From NCBI RefSeq assembly GCF_003885105.1, contig NZ_QWZQ01000017.1:1-58690 (forward strand): a DNA stretch of 58,690 nt. Direction: 5' to 3'. Positions 17,312 to 25,953 of the stretch are shown piece by piece. Made by a program: the position numbers and the translations under genes. Numbering within the stretch: the stretch's first letter is position 1; each line of letters opens with the position of its first letter. The DNA comes from Lactiplantibacillus garii. GTDB taxonomy: Bacteria > Bacillota > Bacilli > Lactobacillales > Lactobacillaceae. The notes beneath the pieces were generated by a model. The model saw nothing but the letters and a program-made list of their open reading frames with translations, did no database searches and was not told where the DNA came from.

Positions 17312-17585
17312 AAAAAAGCGTCGCCCTGAAATAATGTTTGTCATTATTCAGGACGACGCTGGGCCGTGGTACCACCTGGTTTTAAGCCGTATCACTACGA
17401 CTTACTCAAGACAACTGCACGTGCAATTGCCAACTAGGCTAACGGCTAGTTAAACCGGCTTTGATTTGCTTAACTGTTCATCAAAGCGAACTGTACCCGA
17501 GACCATCTTCATTGGTTGCCCCGGTGTCGTTTCACCACCCCGACACTCGCTGTACGGTTTCACCAACTACTCATCTTTTAATCGT
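17312..17585 (-). promoter_or_regulatory. T-box leader controlling the MetE-like gene
   Basis: Read on the minus strand: a stem I starting AGATGAGTAG near 17577; the T-box core AGGTGGTACCACGG at 17364-17377, close to consensus AGGGTGGNACCGCG; then a long terminator hairpin (17317-17360, AGCGTCGTCCTGAATAATG and its partner) with a T-run to 17312. An ATG triplet (17504-17506) follows GAAG where the specifier loop is expected, which would mean tRNA-Met; this reading fits the downstream gene but rests on an unmodelled fold. Confidence 0.9.
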
Positions 17586-17718
17586 TCTTTAATTATTGAA
17601 TTCTATCTTACGGGTCTTTACTCGGAAAGTCAAATTTAATTTAAAACCCCGACCAATCGTTCCCGTAAAACTTATCATAATGCTATAATGCAACTAATAT
17701 ATCAAATGGGGGTTCACG

Positions 17719-18762
17719 ATGGATCGAATAATTCGTTTTTTCAAACGGGACGACGTTGACATGTACTTAACGCTGGCGTTTTTAATCGTTGTTATTTACT
17801 TGATGCGCGGCTTTGCGACCGTAATTTTGTTAACGACGATCTTTGCCTTTTTGGGGATTAAGGTTAGTCGTTGGTTAAATTTAAAAACGCACTTACCGTA
17901 CTGGATCGCAGTCATTGTCGTTTACGTGCTGGTGATTGGAATTTTTATCGGTGCGCTTTCCTACGCCGCGCCGACGCTGGTCACCCAATTAAAGGTTATT
18001 CCGGACATGTTGGCTAAGGCGATTACGAATCACCCGGTCTTAAATAAAAATATCGATAAATGGGTTAACCAGGCTATTCATAGTAGTGAGTTAATTCAAA
18101 ACGGGAAGTCAATTCTGGTCACGGGAATTAAGAAATTGGGGAACGTCGGGACCGGCTTTACGCACGTCCTCATGGCAATCTTTTTAAGCTTCATTTTTGC
18201 CGTCTCCCGTGGTCGGATGATGTTGTTTGGCCGCCAATTTTTAAAATCAAGATTTAAAAAGTTCTTTGGTAATATCTATTACTTAACGCATAAATTCATT
18301 ATGATTTTGGGCCGCATCATTGAAACCCAACTAATTATCTGCACGATCAATACCGTCTTAATGACAATTGGGTTCATGATTATTGGCATGCCCAGTATCA
18401 TGGTGTTAGCGATTATTGTCTTTATTTTAGGCCTCGTACCGGTTGCGGGGGTCCTGCTGTCCATGATTCCGTTAACGTTACTCGCGTTTGCCTCCGGCGG
18501 TATTATGCGGGTCGTTTGGATCATCATCCTCGTGATTTTAATCCACGCGTTTGAGTCCTACTTCCTACACCCCCGGTTAATGGCGGACCGGACCGATTTA
18601 CCGGTTTTCGTAACGTTCATTACCTTAATCATCATGGAAAGTCTGTTAGGTGCCTGGGGCCTGATCATCGGGATTCCAATCGTCGCCTTCTTCCTAGACG
18701 TGTTTGATGTTCAAAACTCAGAACCAAGACGGGCGCCGTCAACCAATCATTCTGCTAAATAA
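17719..18762 (+). CDS. AI-2E family (PerM/YdbI-type) membrane protein
   Basis: 347 residues from ATG 17719 with GGGGG at 17708-17712. Hydrophobic helices at about 17-55 and 65-90, a soluble stretch (about 95-150), then four or five more helices. The C-terminal half has VPVAGVLLSMIPLTLLA (family P-x-x-G segment) and SYFLHPRLMADRTDLPVFVTFITLI, matching the conserved block of the AI-2E transporter family. Members differ widely in role (quorum-signal export, Na/H exchange), so no substrate is assigned. Monocistronic. Confidence 0.88.
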   Translation: MDRIIRFFKRDDVDMYLTLAFLIVVIYLMRGFATVILLTTIFAFLGIKVSRWLNLKTHLPYWIAVIVVYVLVIGIFIGALSYAAPTLVTQLKVIPDMLAKAITNHPVLNKNIDKWVNQAIHSSELIQNGKSILVTGIKKLGNVGTGFTHVLMAIFLSFIFAVSRGRMMLFGRQFLKSRFKKFFGNIYYLTHKFIMILGRIIETQLIICTINTVLMTIGFMIIGMPSIMVLAIIVFILGLVPVAGVLLSMIPLTLLAFASGGIMRVVWIIILVILIHAFESYFLHPRLMADRTDLPVFVTFITLIIMESLLGAWGLIIGIPIVAFFLDVFDVQNSEPRRAPSTNHSAK

Positions 18763-18780
18763 TATTAATAACGGCATACC

Positions 18781-18809
18781 AGTCCCCGGTCATTCCGGGG
18801 ACTTTTTTT
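18781..18809 (+). terminator. Terminator of the AI-2E family gene
   Basis: AGTCCCCGG/CCGGGGACT stem, 5-base loop, T-run. Confidence 0.9.
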
Positions 18810-18895
18810 GAATTACACGCCCCGATTACTGAATGAAATCAAGGTTAAAATGGTTCTGGAAGTACGCTTAAGTTCTATAAGTTAGTGAGTGGTTT

Positions 18896-19485
18896 CCGCC
18901 TTCCGGTCGGCCGCGATTGGGCTGGAACGCGGTGGGCACAACTTGAAGCCAAGCACAGCCCGCTTGTCTCCAAGCTTGGCCTTTTACTAGGCCGAGAAAG
19001 GACCCCGGCCAAGTAAAATTTCACCGCTGAGCCCATCGCTGCTTTCCCTCCCGGCTAAAGGAGTCGTTGGCGCCGTGTAAAGTGGGCATAGGTTGTTATT
19101 AATTAGATTTCAATTTAAAAATTGCCCTTATGAAACTTAGAATAAACCAACTTAGTTATCATCGAAATTAAACTAGATTGCTAATTTTCCAATTGCCAAA
19201 ACGCTACTACTTACCGGTTACGGGCGATTCCGTAATTAAAATTACAGAAACCGTTATTAAAAATAAAAACACCATTAAAGTTTTAAAAACGTGCACCAGC
19301 CGTAGCGCCAACGATTAGCTTAAGCCGGGAGCGACCGCGCTGATGAGCTCAGTGGTGAAATTTGACTTACGGTCGGTTTTTTCGACCGTTACGTCAAAGG
19401 CCGAGGTTGGAGACCGGCGTGGGTTTCGACGGGCTTCAACTCGTGCCCACCACGCTCCAGCTCAGTCAGCGCCGAGCGGGAGGCG
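18896..19485. repeat. Long imperfect palindrome built from two inverted copies of repeat family A
   Basis: The left arm (18896 to about 19076) and right arm (about 19297-19485) are inverted copies. Landmarks on the left are GCTGGAACGCGGTGGGCAC, AACTTGAAGCC, TTGTCTCCAAGCTTGGCCTTT, AAATTTCACCGCTGAGCCCATC and TCGTTGGCGC; the reverse complement of the right arm has GCTGGAGCGTGGTGGGCAC, AGTTGAAGCC, GGTCTCCAACCTCGGCCTTT, AAATTTCACCACTGAGCTCATC and TCGTTGGCGC. The 220-bp centre is AT-rich with no gene. A third copy of the outer part starts at 58598. This fills the 18810-19560 gap. Confidence 0.85.
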
Positions 19486-19563
19486 AATATTGACACTAAC
19501 TATGGAAATGTCGGCGCACTATGGCGTACTAGCATCACCGCAGTTTGACTAAGAGGGTAAAAC

Positions 19564-19603
19564 AAAAAAACGGGCCGGCAGTGACCATGACTGCCGACCC
19601 GTT
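19564..19603 (-). terminator. Terminator of bglA
   Basis: Minus strand: AACGGGTCGGCAGT pairs with ACTGCCGGCCCGT, followed by seven T's. Confidence 0.9.
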
Positions 19604-19642
19604 GAGATTCTCTTATTCAATTAGTAACCGACCACGAACGGG

Positions 19643-21097
19643 TTAATCTTGTAGCGTTTCACCATCGCTGGCGATGACCTTTTGGTACCAGTAGTAGCTG
19701 TCCTTGGGGTAACGGGCCAAGTCCTTAGCGTCCGTATCGTTTCGGTCAACGTAAACAAAACCGTAGCGTTTGTCGTAACCGTTGAGCCAACTTAATAGGT
19801 CGGTGAAGGACCAGGCACAGTAACCAAGTACGGGAACACCGTCGTCGAGGGCCCCCTTGAGGGCTAAAAGGTGTTGTTGCAGGTACTTAATACGGTAATC
19901 GTCGTGAACTTGGTGATCTTCCGTTAGTTGATCTAAGGCGCCCAAACCGTTTTCCGTTACTAGGATGGGTAACTGGTATTTTTCGTACAGTTGGCGGAAA
20001 GCGACTCGGAAACCAACCGGGTCAATTTCCCACCCGAAGGCGGTCTTTTCCAAATCGGGATTTTCAACCGAATGGAAAAGCAACTTTTCGGGACTAAGGC
20101 CGTTTTCGGCGTCACCGGCCATTAAGTACGGGTCGATGTTCGTCAACTGCTTGGTAGTCGTGGGAGTGTGGTGGGTTGGTGCTTCAACCGTCCCACCGTG
20201 GTAGTAATTTAGACCAATGAAGTCCGGGTGTGCTGATTTTAATAACTGGTCGTCAGCCGCCGTGACTTCGGGGGCGATGTTTAACGATTGCAACGTCCGC
20301 ATAATTTTAACTGGGTAAGTGCCGCGGCAGTAAACGTCCATCCACCAGTCATTGTTGAACTGGTTGGCGTTGACGGCGGCTAACACGTCCGCGGGATTGC
20401 TGGTAGCCGGGTAAACTTCACCGTAGCCGAAGCTCGGACCGATTTTGCCACCAGGAACTAACTCGTGGAAGAGATTAATGGCCGTAGCGTTGGCCAAGTT
20501 GACCACGTGGTTCGCTGCGTACATCCGCTTGATGTCCTTGACGTTCGGTGGGTGTGATGCCCACCGGTAGCCTAGGGCGGTAAAAACGTTTTGTTCATTA
20601 AAAGTGACCCAATACTTGACGGCACTGCCTAAACGTTCAAAAACGACCCGACAGTACTTCGCAAAGGCGTCAACGACTTTGCGTGATTCCCAACCGCCAT
20701 ACTTATCTTGTAAGGCTTGGGGTAAGTCCCAGTGATAAAGGGTCACGACCGGTTCAACTCCGTGGGCTTTTAGGTCGGCGATTAAGTCGGCGTAAAATTG
20801 TAGTCCGGCTTCGTTGACCGCACCGTCGCCGTCCGGAATGATCCGACTCCACGCGATGCTAAAACGGTACGCTTTTAGGCCGAGCTGACCCATTAAAGCA
20901 ACGTCTTCGTGGTAACGGTGGTAGTGGTCAACGGCCACGTCGCCGTTGGTTCCGTTCTTAGTCTTGCCCGGAATCTTAGCGAAAGTGTCCCAAATTGAGG
21001 GCCCTTTGCCGTCCGCGTGCGGGGCGCCTTCGATTTGGTAGGCCGCCGACGCCGCACCCCAGAGGAAATCGTGGGGAAATTGATTAGCAGGTTCCAT
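19643..21097 (-). CDS. bglA: 6-phospho-beta-glucosidase, GH1
   Basis: Hydrolyses phosphorylated beta-glucosides delivered by the PTS. 484 residues, usual GH1 length. Acid/base Glu168 in YWVTFNEQN (commonly NEP), nucleophile Glu382 in VTENG, N-terminal FPHDFLWGAASAAYQIEGA signature. Ser436, Lys443 and Tyr445 in DLLSWLNGYDKRYGF are the phosphate-binding trio that separates 6-phospho enzymes from plain beta-glucosidases. AGGAGG lies about 12 bases before ATG 21097. Same strand as, and 112 bases after, the AraC regulator; the divergent EIIC is the likely supplier of substrate. Confidence 0.95.
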   Translation of the reverse strand: MEPANQFPHDFLWGAASAAYQIEGAPHADGKGPSIWDTFAKIPGKTKNGTNGDVAVDHYHRYHEDVALMGQLGLKAYRFSIAWSRIIPDGDGAVNEAGLQFYADLIADLKAHGVEPVVTLYHWDLPQALQDKYGGWESRKVVDAFAKYCRVVFERLGSAVKYWVTFNEQNVFTALGYRWASHPPNVKDIKRMYAANHVVNLANATAINLFHELVPGGKIGPSFGYGEVYPATSNPADVLAAVNANQFNNDWWMDVYCRGTYPVKIMRTLQSLNIAPEVTAADDQLLKSAHPDFIGLNYYHGGTVEAPTHHTPTTTKQLTNIDPYLMAGDAENGLSPEKLLFHSVENPDLEKTAFGWEIDPVGFRVAFRQLYEKYQLPILVTENGLGALDQLTEDHQVHDDYRIKYLQQHLLALKGALDDGVPVLGYCAWSFTDLLSWLNGYDKRYGFVYVDRNDTDAKDLARYPKDSYYWYQKVIASDGETLQD

Positions 21098-21209
21098 AAA
21101 TTAACAATGCCTCCTAAACTGACTTGTTAGCTTAAACTTAGCATAGCCGGTAGGCAAAGTAATTACCGAGATGTACGTAAAAATACCATAAAATGAAACT
21201 AACTCCAGC

Positions 21210-22028
21210 TTAAAAGTAAAAGTGCCTGAATTTACCGGGAGTCACCCGTTCCGCTCGTTTGAACATCATAATAAAGTAGCTGTAAGTATTAAAGCCAACC
21301 ATTCTACCAATTTCTTCAACTGATAGATCCGGCTGATTAAGGAGTAGTTCCTTTGCTTTACGAATTCGCAAGTCAATTAAAATTTGGTGCGGAGTACTCC
21401 CGTAATAGGTCCGAAAAGTTTCTAGGATGTACTGAGTACTGTAGTGGGTGACCCGTTGAAAGTCGCGGTTATCTAAGTCGTCAGTGTAGTGGTCCCGAAT
21501 CAGGTCCAGAATTGGCGCGATGATTTTCTGATAACCTTGCTGGTTACGCGGATTATCCAGCATGTATTTTTTCAATAGGAGTAAAAAACTGTAGACCAGT
21601 TCCGAGGACCCGTAGATGTGAAAGGGGTCGGTATTTTCGATAGCGTCGTAGTGGTTTTGAATGAAATCACGAATTTTAGCGTCGGGTTGACTAAGGTACA
21701 GGTAATCCCGAAAACCGAGGGTCGTGGTAATTTCACTCACCAGCGCCCCGCCAAACGTAAAGTAGCCCGTCCGCCAGTTGGCGTTTTCACCGGGAGTTGC
21801 ACTGTGGTAACGATGCGGAATGCCCTGATTGATCAGGATACCTTGGCCCGGATTTAACGTGAGTGTTTGATTTTCAATCTCTACAATTCCACTGCCGCGA
21901 TAAGTTTGTAGCCAGTGAACGTAGGGATAACCCTGAGGTCGATTAACCGCTTCCTGACGCCAATCGTAGCCAATACTATCTAAATAAAGTGGCAGTGAAC
22001 GGTCTTTGTCTTTAAAACTATAGCGCAT
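21210..22028 (-). CDS. AraC-family transcriptional regulator
   Basis: 272 residues; ATG 22028 preceded by GAAGGTG. The N-terminal half (about 10-110) is a cupin-like sensor domain (GIVEIENQTLTLNPGQGILINQGIPHRYH). The C-terminal 100 residues hold two helix-turn-helix units, with RIRKAKELLLNQPDLSVEEIGRMVGFNTYSYFIMMFKR as the AraC signature region. It lies between bglA and the divergent EIIC gene, so it most likely activates both when a beta-glucoside is present. Confidence 0.92.
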   Translation of the reverse strand: MRYSFKDKDRSLPLYLDSIGYDWRQEAVNRPQGYPYVHWLQTYRGSGIVEIENQTLTLNPGQGILINQGIPHRYHSATPGENANWRTGYFTFGGALVSEITTTLGFRDYLYLSQPDAKIRDFIQNHYDAIENTDPFHIYGSSELVYSFLLLLKKYMLDNPRNQQGYQKIIAPILDLIRDHYTDDLDNRDFQRVTHYSTQYILETFRTYYGSTPHQILIDLRIRKAKELLLNQPDLSVEEIGRMVGFNTYSYFIMMFKRAERVTPGKFRHFYF

Positions 22029-22044
22029 GGTTTCACCTTCAACT

Positions 22045-22085
22045 TGTGTTATTTAGTGAGCAATTTCTTTAATTACAATAACACA
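22045..22085. promoter_or_regulatory. 9-bp inverted repeat in the AraC/EIIC divergent promoter region
   Basis: TGTGTTATT (22045-22053) and AATAACACA (22077-22085) are perfect inverted copies separated by 23 bases, so centres lie about three helical turns apart. A plausible EIIC promoter follows (ATTACA at 22072, 17 bases, TATTGT at 22095-22100). Likely site for the AraC-family protein encoded next to it. Confidence 0.5.
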
Positions 22086-22133
22086 GGCCTATGGTATTGT
22101 GAACGCATAGAAAGAAATTAGGAGTTGATAAAA

Positions 22134-23405
22134 ATGAAACCGCTAACTAATTGGTTCCAGAACAAATTTACCCCGGCACTAGCCAAGTTCGGGAACATGA
22201 AGTACCTCGTTGCGTTACGTGACGGGATGATTATTACCGTACCGTTTACGGTGTTCGGAAGTATTTTTATGATCATTGCCAACCTGCCAATCAATGGCTG
22301 GAGCAATCTGATCAAACCGATTCAACCGATGCTTCAAGCACCAGTTACCATGACCTTTGGTATTTTGGCCCTAATCGTTGCAATTGGGATGAGCTACCAA
22401 ACTTCGAAGGCCAACCACATTGACCCGTTATCCGGGACCGCCATTGGGACGGTAGCGTTCTTAATGGCCATGCTGAACAATAAGGGGACCATTGATTTGG
22501 CCGACCTTGGTTCCGGCGGGATGTTTACCGCGATTGTGATCGCCATTTTATCTTCTGAAATTATGCGATTCTTTATTAAGCGTCACATCGTCATTAAAAT
22601 GCCCGATGCCGTTCCACCGGCCGTTGCCAGTTCGTTTGCTTCCCTATTACCAGGGAGTGCCGCCTTATTAGTTGTTTGGGTCATTCGGGTCGTTTTCAAC
22701 ATTCAAATCAACAGTGTTATTCAAGCCATCTTCTCACCGCTCGTGGTCGGTTTGAACAGCTTCTGGGGTGTTGAATTTATTCTCTTCTTGACGTTACTCA
22801 TGTGGACCGTTGGGATTCACGGTAACAACGTGATTGGGGCGGTTGCCTCACCAGTTTACCTGCAATTTTTGACTGCTAACATCAACGCCGTTTCGGCTGG
22901 CCGCGCTGCCACCCACGTTACGGCGGACGGTTTCCTAAACTTTGGGATGAACATCGGTGGGACTGGTGCCATCTTAGGATTAGTGATCTGTATGTTGTTT
23001 GCTAAGAGTCAACGTTACAAGCAGTTAGGCCGGTTAGGTTTTCTGCCTTCCGTCTTCCAAATTAGTGAACCAATTATGTTCGGGTTCCCGGTTGTTTTGA
23101 ACCCGTCACTGATGATTCCGTTTATCTTAGTTCCAATGGTACTTCAAGGAATTAGTTACTTCCTAATCAAGTACGGTATCATTGGCATGATGATTGCCCA
23201 AGTACCGTGGACCACGCCAACCATGCTGAATGGGTACTTGATCACTGGTGGTGACTGGCGGGCACCGGTATGGCAGTTTATCCAGTTAGTCATTAGTGTG
23301 GCGTGCTACTGGCCATTCTTTAAAGTTTGTGACCGGAAAGCTTACGCTGAAGAACAACAGAGCGCGGCTGAAGAAGCCACTGCTGGGGAACACGCCCAAG
23401 CTTAA
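22134..23405 (+). CDS. PTS EIIC component, cellobiose/lactose (CelB) family
   Basis: Membrane permease of a phosphotransferase system, 423 residues from ATG 22134 with AGGAG at 22120-22124. About ten helices. Family marks: VALRDGMIITVPFTVFGSIF near the N-terminus, GIHGNNVIGA in the middle, and FQISEPIMFGFPVVLNP, the conserved Glu-containing sugar-binding loop. No EIIA or EIIB gene is adjacent, so it must share these with another system. The C-terminus is an acidic, Ala/Glu-rich tail. Divergent to the AraC gene and bglA; beta-glucosides are the likely substrate. Confidence 0.92.
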   Translation: MKPLTNWFQNKFTPALAKFGNMKYLVALRDGMIITVPFTVFGSIFMIIANLPINGWSNLIKPIQPMLQAPVTMTFGILALIVAIGMSYQTSKANHIDPLSGTAIGTVAFLMAMLNNKGTIDLADLGSGGMFTAIVIAILSSEIMRFFIKRHIVIKMPDAVPPAVASSFASLLPGSAALLVVWVIRVVFNIQINSVIQAIFSPLVVGLNSFWGVEFILFLTLLMWTVGIHGNNVIGAVASPVYLQFLTANINAVSAGRAATHVTADGFLNFGMNIGGTGAILGLVICMLFAKSQRYKQLGRLGFLPSVFQISEPIMFGFPVVLNPSLMIPFILVPMVLQGISYFLIKYGIIGMMIAQVPWTTPTMLNGYLITGGDWRAPVWQFIQLVISVACYWPFFKVCDRKAYAEEQQSAAEEATAGEHAQA

Positions 23406-23434
23406 AACGGATTACGAATTTAATCTATAAAACG

Positions 23435-23484
23435 AAGCGTCCCCCGTAACCGGTGATCAAAATCGGTTGCGGGGGACGCTTTTT
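23435..23484. terminator. Bidirectional terminator between EIIC and kup
   Basis: AAGCGTCCCCCGTAACCG pairs with CGGTTGCGGGGGACGCTT (one G-U), followed by T's. Confidence 0.9.
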
Positions 23485-23487
23485 ACG

Positions 23488-25539
23488 TTATTTTTTAGCG
23501 TGGTGACGCCCACCCTTTTGGGGGTGCATCGCGTGGTGGACTTGCAAACTAGTTAACGTAGGGTCGGTTGCCGGTGTCGTAAAGAGCGGAATGGTTTCTT
23601 CCAAAACGTCGCTGAATTCCAAGCCGTACCAGATGGCGGGGGACGGAGTAATGTTTTGGAGCAGGACCCGGCCGCCGATTAGGAGGCGGTCCAGTTGGTG
23701 CATCGTCGGGTAACTCGCAAGGTCCATGATCTGCTGGTTTTGAACGACGAACTTAAAGTCACCGACCCGCCGCGGTTTAGTCGTTCCGTAGTTGGAGCGT
23801 TGCGGGTCGATACTGCGATTGTTGATTAAGGTGGTGACGATCTGCCGCAAGTATAAATTGACGTGTTGGGATTTTCGAAATCCTAAGTTGAGCTGGACTT
23901 CCACAATATTGCGGGTCCCGAGCATGTCGATGCTGTAATTACAATCGTACGGGCGGTTCGTTTCGTTAATCGTAATGAACCAGTAAACCTTTGCCCGCTT
24001 GGGCCGCTTATCTAAGATGGAGTAGAGGATGGAACGTTTGACGCGGTGTTGGTGGTCAACCTTCGCCAAATAAACTAGGTTGGTCGCAAACAGTGGGATG
24101 CGGTCGTCGTGGCTGAGTTGGATCAGCTGTTGACGGTAGTCGAGGATGTTGATTTGTTCGTTGGCCCGGTTATATTTTAAGCGGCGTTTATTACCAAAGA
24201 ACCAGGTGACCATGATTAAAAAGATGGTCAACGTTAGTCCGAGGGTCAAATACCCCCCGTGAATAAACTTAGTTAAACTGGCCGTTAAAAAAACGGTTTC
24301 CAGCAGGCCAAAGCCAATTAACAGCGCAAGTGCCGCGTGTCGGTGGCCCTTCATGCAGACCCACTGACTTAACAGAATGGTGGTCATGAGCATGGTGATC
24401 GTAATTGCTAAGCCGTACGCCGCTTCCATGCGGGCCGATGATTGGAAAATCCAAACGATACCCAGGGTCCCGGCACAGAGTAACCAGTTAATGGCACCGA
24501 TGTAAATTTGACTGCGAACGTTGCTGGGATGGCGGATGATCATCCGGGGCAGAAACTTTAACCCGATGGCTTCATCGACTAAGGTGTATGAGCCGGTGAT
24601 CAGGGCTTGTGACGCAATGATGGCGGCTAGGGTCGCAATGATAATCATCGCAATTCGCAAATTGGCGGGGACCATTTCGTAAAACGGGTTTAAGTTGGTC
24701 GCGTTTTGCCAGGTGGCCGTGTTGTAATGACCAATGATCCAAGCGCCCTGACCTAAATAATTCAAAATTAACGTGAGGTAAACGAAGGGCCAGGTCGCGT
24801 TAATATTGGCCTTACCAACGTGGCCCATGTCGGAATAGAGGGCCTCCGCCCCGGTCGTTGCGAGAAAGACGCTGCCGAGAATGAAGATGCCCATTTTGTT
24901 GGTGGGACTAAATAAGACTTGTAGGGCGTATAACGGGGAAAGGGCCTTTAAAATTTCGGGAGCTTGTCCAATGTTAATGACACCAAAAACACCGATGGCC
25001 GTGAACCATAACAACATAATCGGCCCAAACGAACGGCCAATTACGGCGGTACCAAAGCCTTGGATCATGAATAGAATTAATAGGATTCCGGTAACGGTCA
25101 GGGGGACTAACCACGGGTGTTGACTAAAAATCGCAAAGTTAGGAATTCCCCGTAAGCCTTCCACGGCGGAGGTGACCGTGACGGCTGGGGTTAGCGTTCC
25201 GTCGGCGAGTAGGGCGGCGCCGCCAATTAGTGCAATAAAAATTAGCCACTTAGCCCGGTGACGGACGAGGGCGTATAACGCAAAAATACCACCTTCATGG
25301 TGGTTATCAGCCCGCAAAGCAATGATGACGTACTTAACGGTGGTGATGAGCATTAACGTCCAAAAAATTAGGGAGACGCTCCCGATGACGTAGTCGGGGG
25401 TGGCCTGGTTTAGCGCCCCGTTATCGTTAATGATGGCGTTCATAACGTAAAGTGGTGACGTTCCGATATCGCCGTAGACGACCCCTAGCGTAATCAACAT
25501 GCCAAATAGCGAACGTTTTTGCACTTTTTGCTTGTCCAT
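23488..25539 (-). CDS. kup: KUP-family potassium uptake protein
   Basis: Proton-coupled K+ importer, 683 residues. Start set at ATG 25539, nine bases after a GGGGGG run; an ATG at 25584 has no ribosome site. Twelve helices fill about 1-450. Marks: [14 protein letters not shown] (the family's N-terminal signature), [40 protein letters not shown] and [15 protein letters not shown]. The cytoplasmic tail (about 455-683) is basic. Homologues in lactic bacteria (KupA/KupB) bind c-di-AMP there; this was not tested. Confidence 0.95.
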   Translation of the reverse strand: MDKQKVQKRSLFGMLITLGVVYGDIGTSPLYVMNAIINDNGALNQATPDYVIGSVSLIFWTLMLITTVKYVIIALRADNHHEGGIFALYALVRHRAKWLIFIALIGGAALLADGTLTPAVTVTSAVEGLRGIPNFAIFSQHPWLVPLTVTGILLILFMIQGFGTAVIGRSFGPIMLLWFTAIGVFGVINIGQAPEILKALSPLYALQVLFSPTNKMGIFILGSVFLATTGAEALYSDMGHVGKANINATWPFVYLTLILNYLGQGAWIIGHYNTATWQNATNLNPFYEMVPANLRIAMIIIATLAAIIASQALITGSYTLVDEAIGLKFLPRMIIRHPSNVRSQIYIGAINWLLCAGTLGIVWIFQSSARMEAAYGLAITITMLMTTILLSQWVCMKGHRHAALALLIGFGLLETVFLTASLTKFIHGGYLTLGLTLTIFLIMVTWFFGNKRRLKYNRANEQINILDYRQQLIQLSHDDRIPLFATNLVYLAKVDHQHRVKRSILYSILDKRPKRAKVYWFITINETNRPYDCNYSIDMLGTRNIVEVQLNLGFRKSQHVNLYLRQIVTTLINNRSIDPQRSNYGTTKPRRVGDFKFVVQNQQIMDLASYPTMHQLDRLLIGGRVLLQNITPSPAIWYGLEFSDVLEETIPLFTTPATDPTLTSLQVHHAMHPQKGGRHHAKK

Positions 25540-25688
25540 CGTTGTCTTTCCCCCCCGTCGCGCCGTACTTGATTGGTGCCTCATACTATACTAGGTTTTG
25601 CGTAGGACTGGGAATTTTACCGCTCCAAACGGGACGTTTTCCCCCGTTTTTCCGGCGGGCTTTGTAAGCTGAATGAAGTTTCACGGTC

Positions 25689-25861
25689 AGAGTGTGCCAA
25701 AAGTCGGTTAGCTGGTGAGCGTTAACGGCGTATGGCGAATAATCCTGGGCTTGGATTGTTTGACATACGGGGTTAAGCGGAGCCCGCTGACTTTTGAAAC
25801 CCGTTTCGACAATAATTATTCGGAGATGAAAACGAGACCGTGACTTTTGTCACAGCCTCAT
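25689..25861 (+). repeat. Dispersed intergenic repeat, family B, copy 1
   Basis: Nearly identical to 58393-58564. It starts AGAGTGTGCCAAAAGTCGG, includes AATCCTGGGCTTGGATTG and CCCGTTTCGACAATAATT, and ends in a GTGACTTTTGTCACAGCCTC hairpin. It occupies most of the 25540-25953 gap between kup and the APC permease gene. No gene or known RNA family recognised. Confidence 0.9.
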
Positions 25862-25890
25862 AAATTTAACGCGGTCAGGCTGCTTGGTTC

Positions 25891-25926
25891 AAAAAAAAGC
25901 GACCATCCCCAACCGGGAACGGTCAC
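25891..25926 (-). terminator. Terminator of the APC permease gene
   Basis: Minus strand: AGTGACCGTTCCC pairs with GGGATGGTCGCTT, followed by T's. Confidence 0.9.
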
Positions 25927-25953
25927 TTGTGAGTTGTCATCAGTTAGAAACCG

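Noticed and set aside
19343-19552. 69-codon frame in the right arm of the long palindrome
   Set aside because: No ribosome site; composition follows the inverted repeat; the corresponding left arm keeps no such frame.
22091-22110. cre site at TGTGAACGCATAGA before EIIC
   Set aside because: Lacks the CA at the 3' end and the A's of the consensus; match no better than chance.
23406-25953. c-di-AMP (ydaO) riboswitch upstream of kup
   Set aside because: The upstream gap is explained by a family B repeat and shows no ydaO motif.
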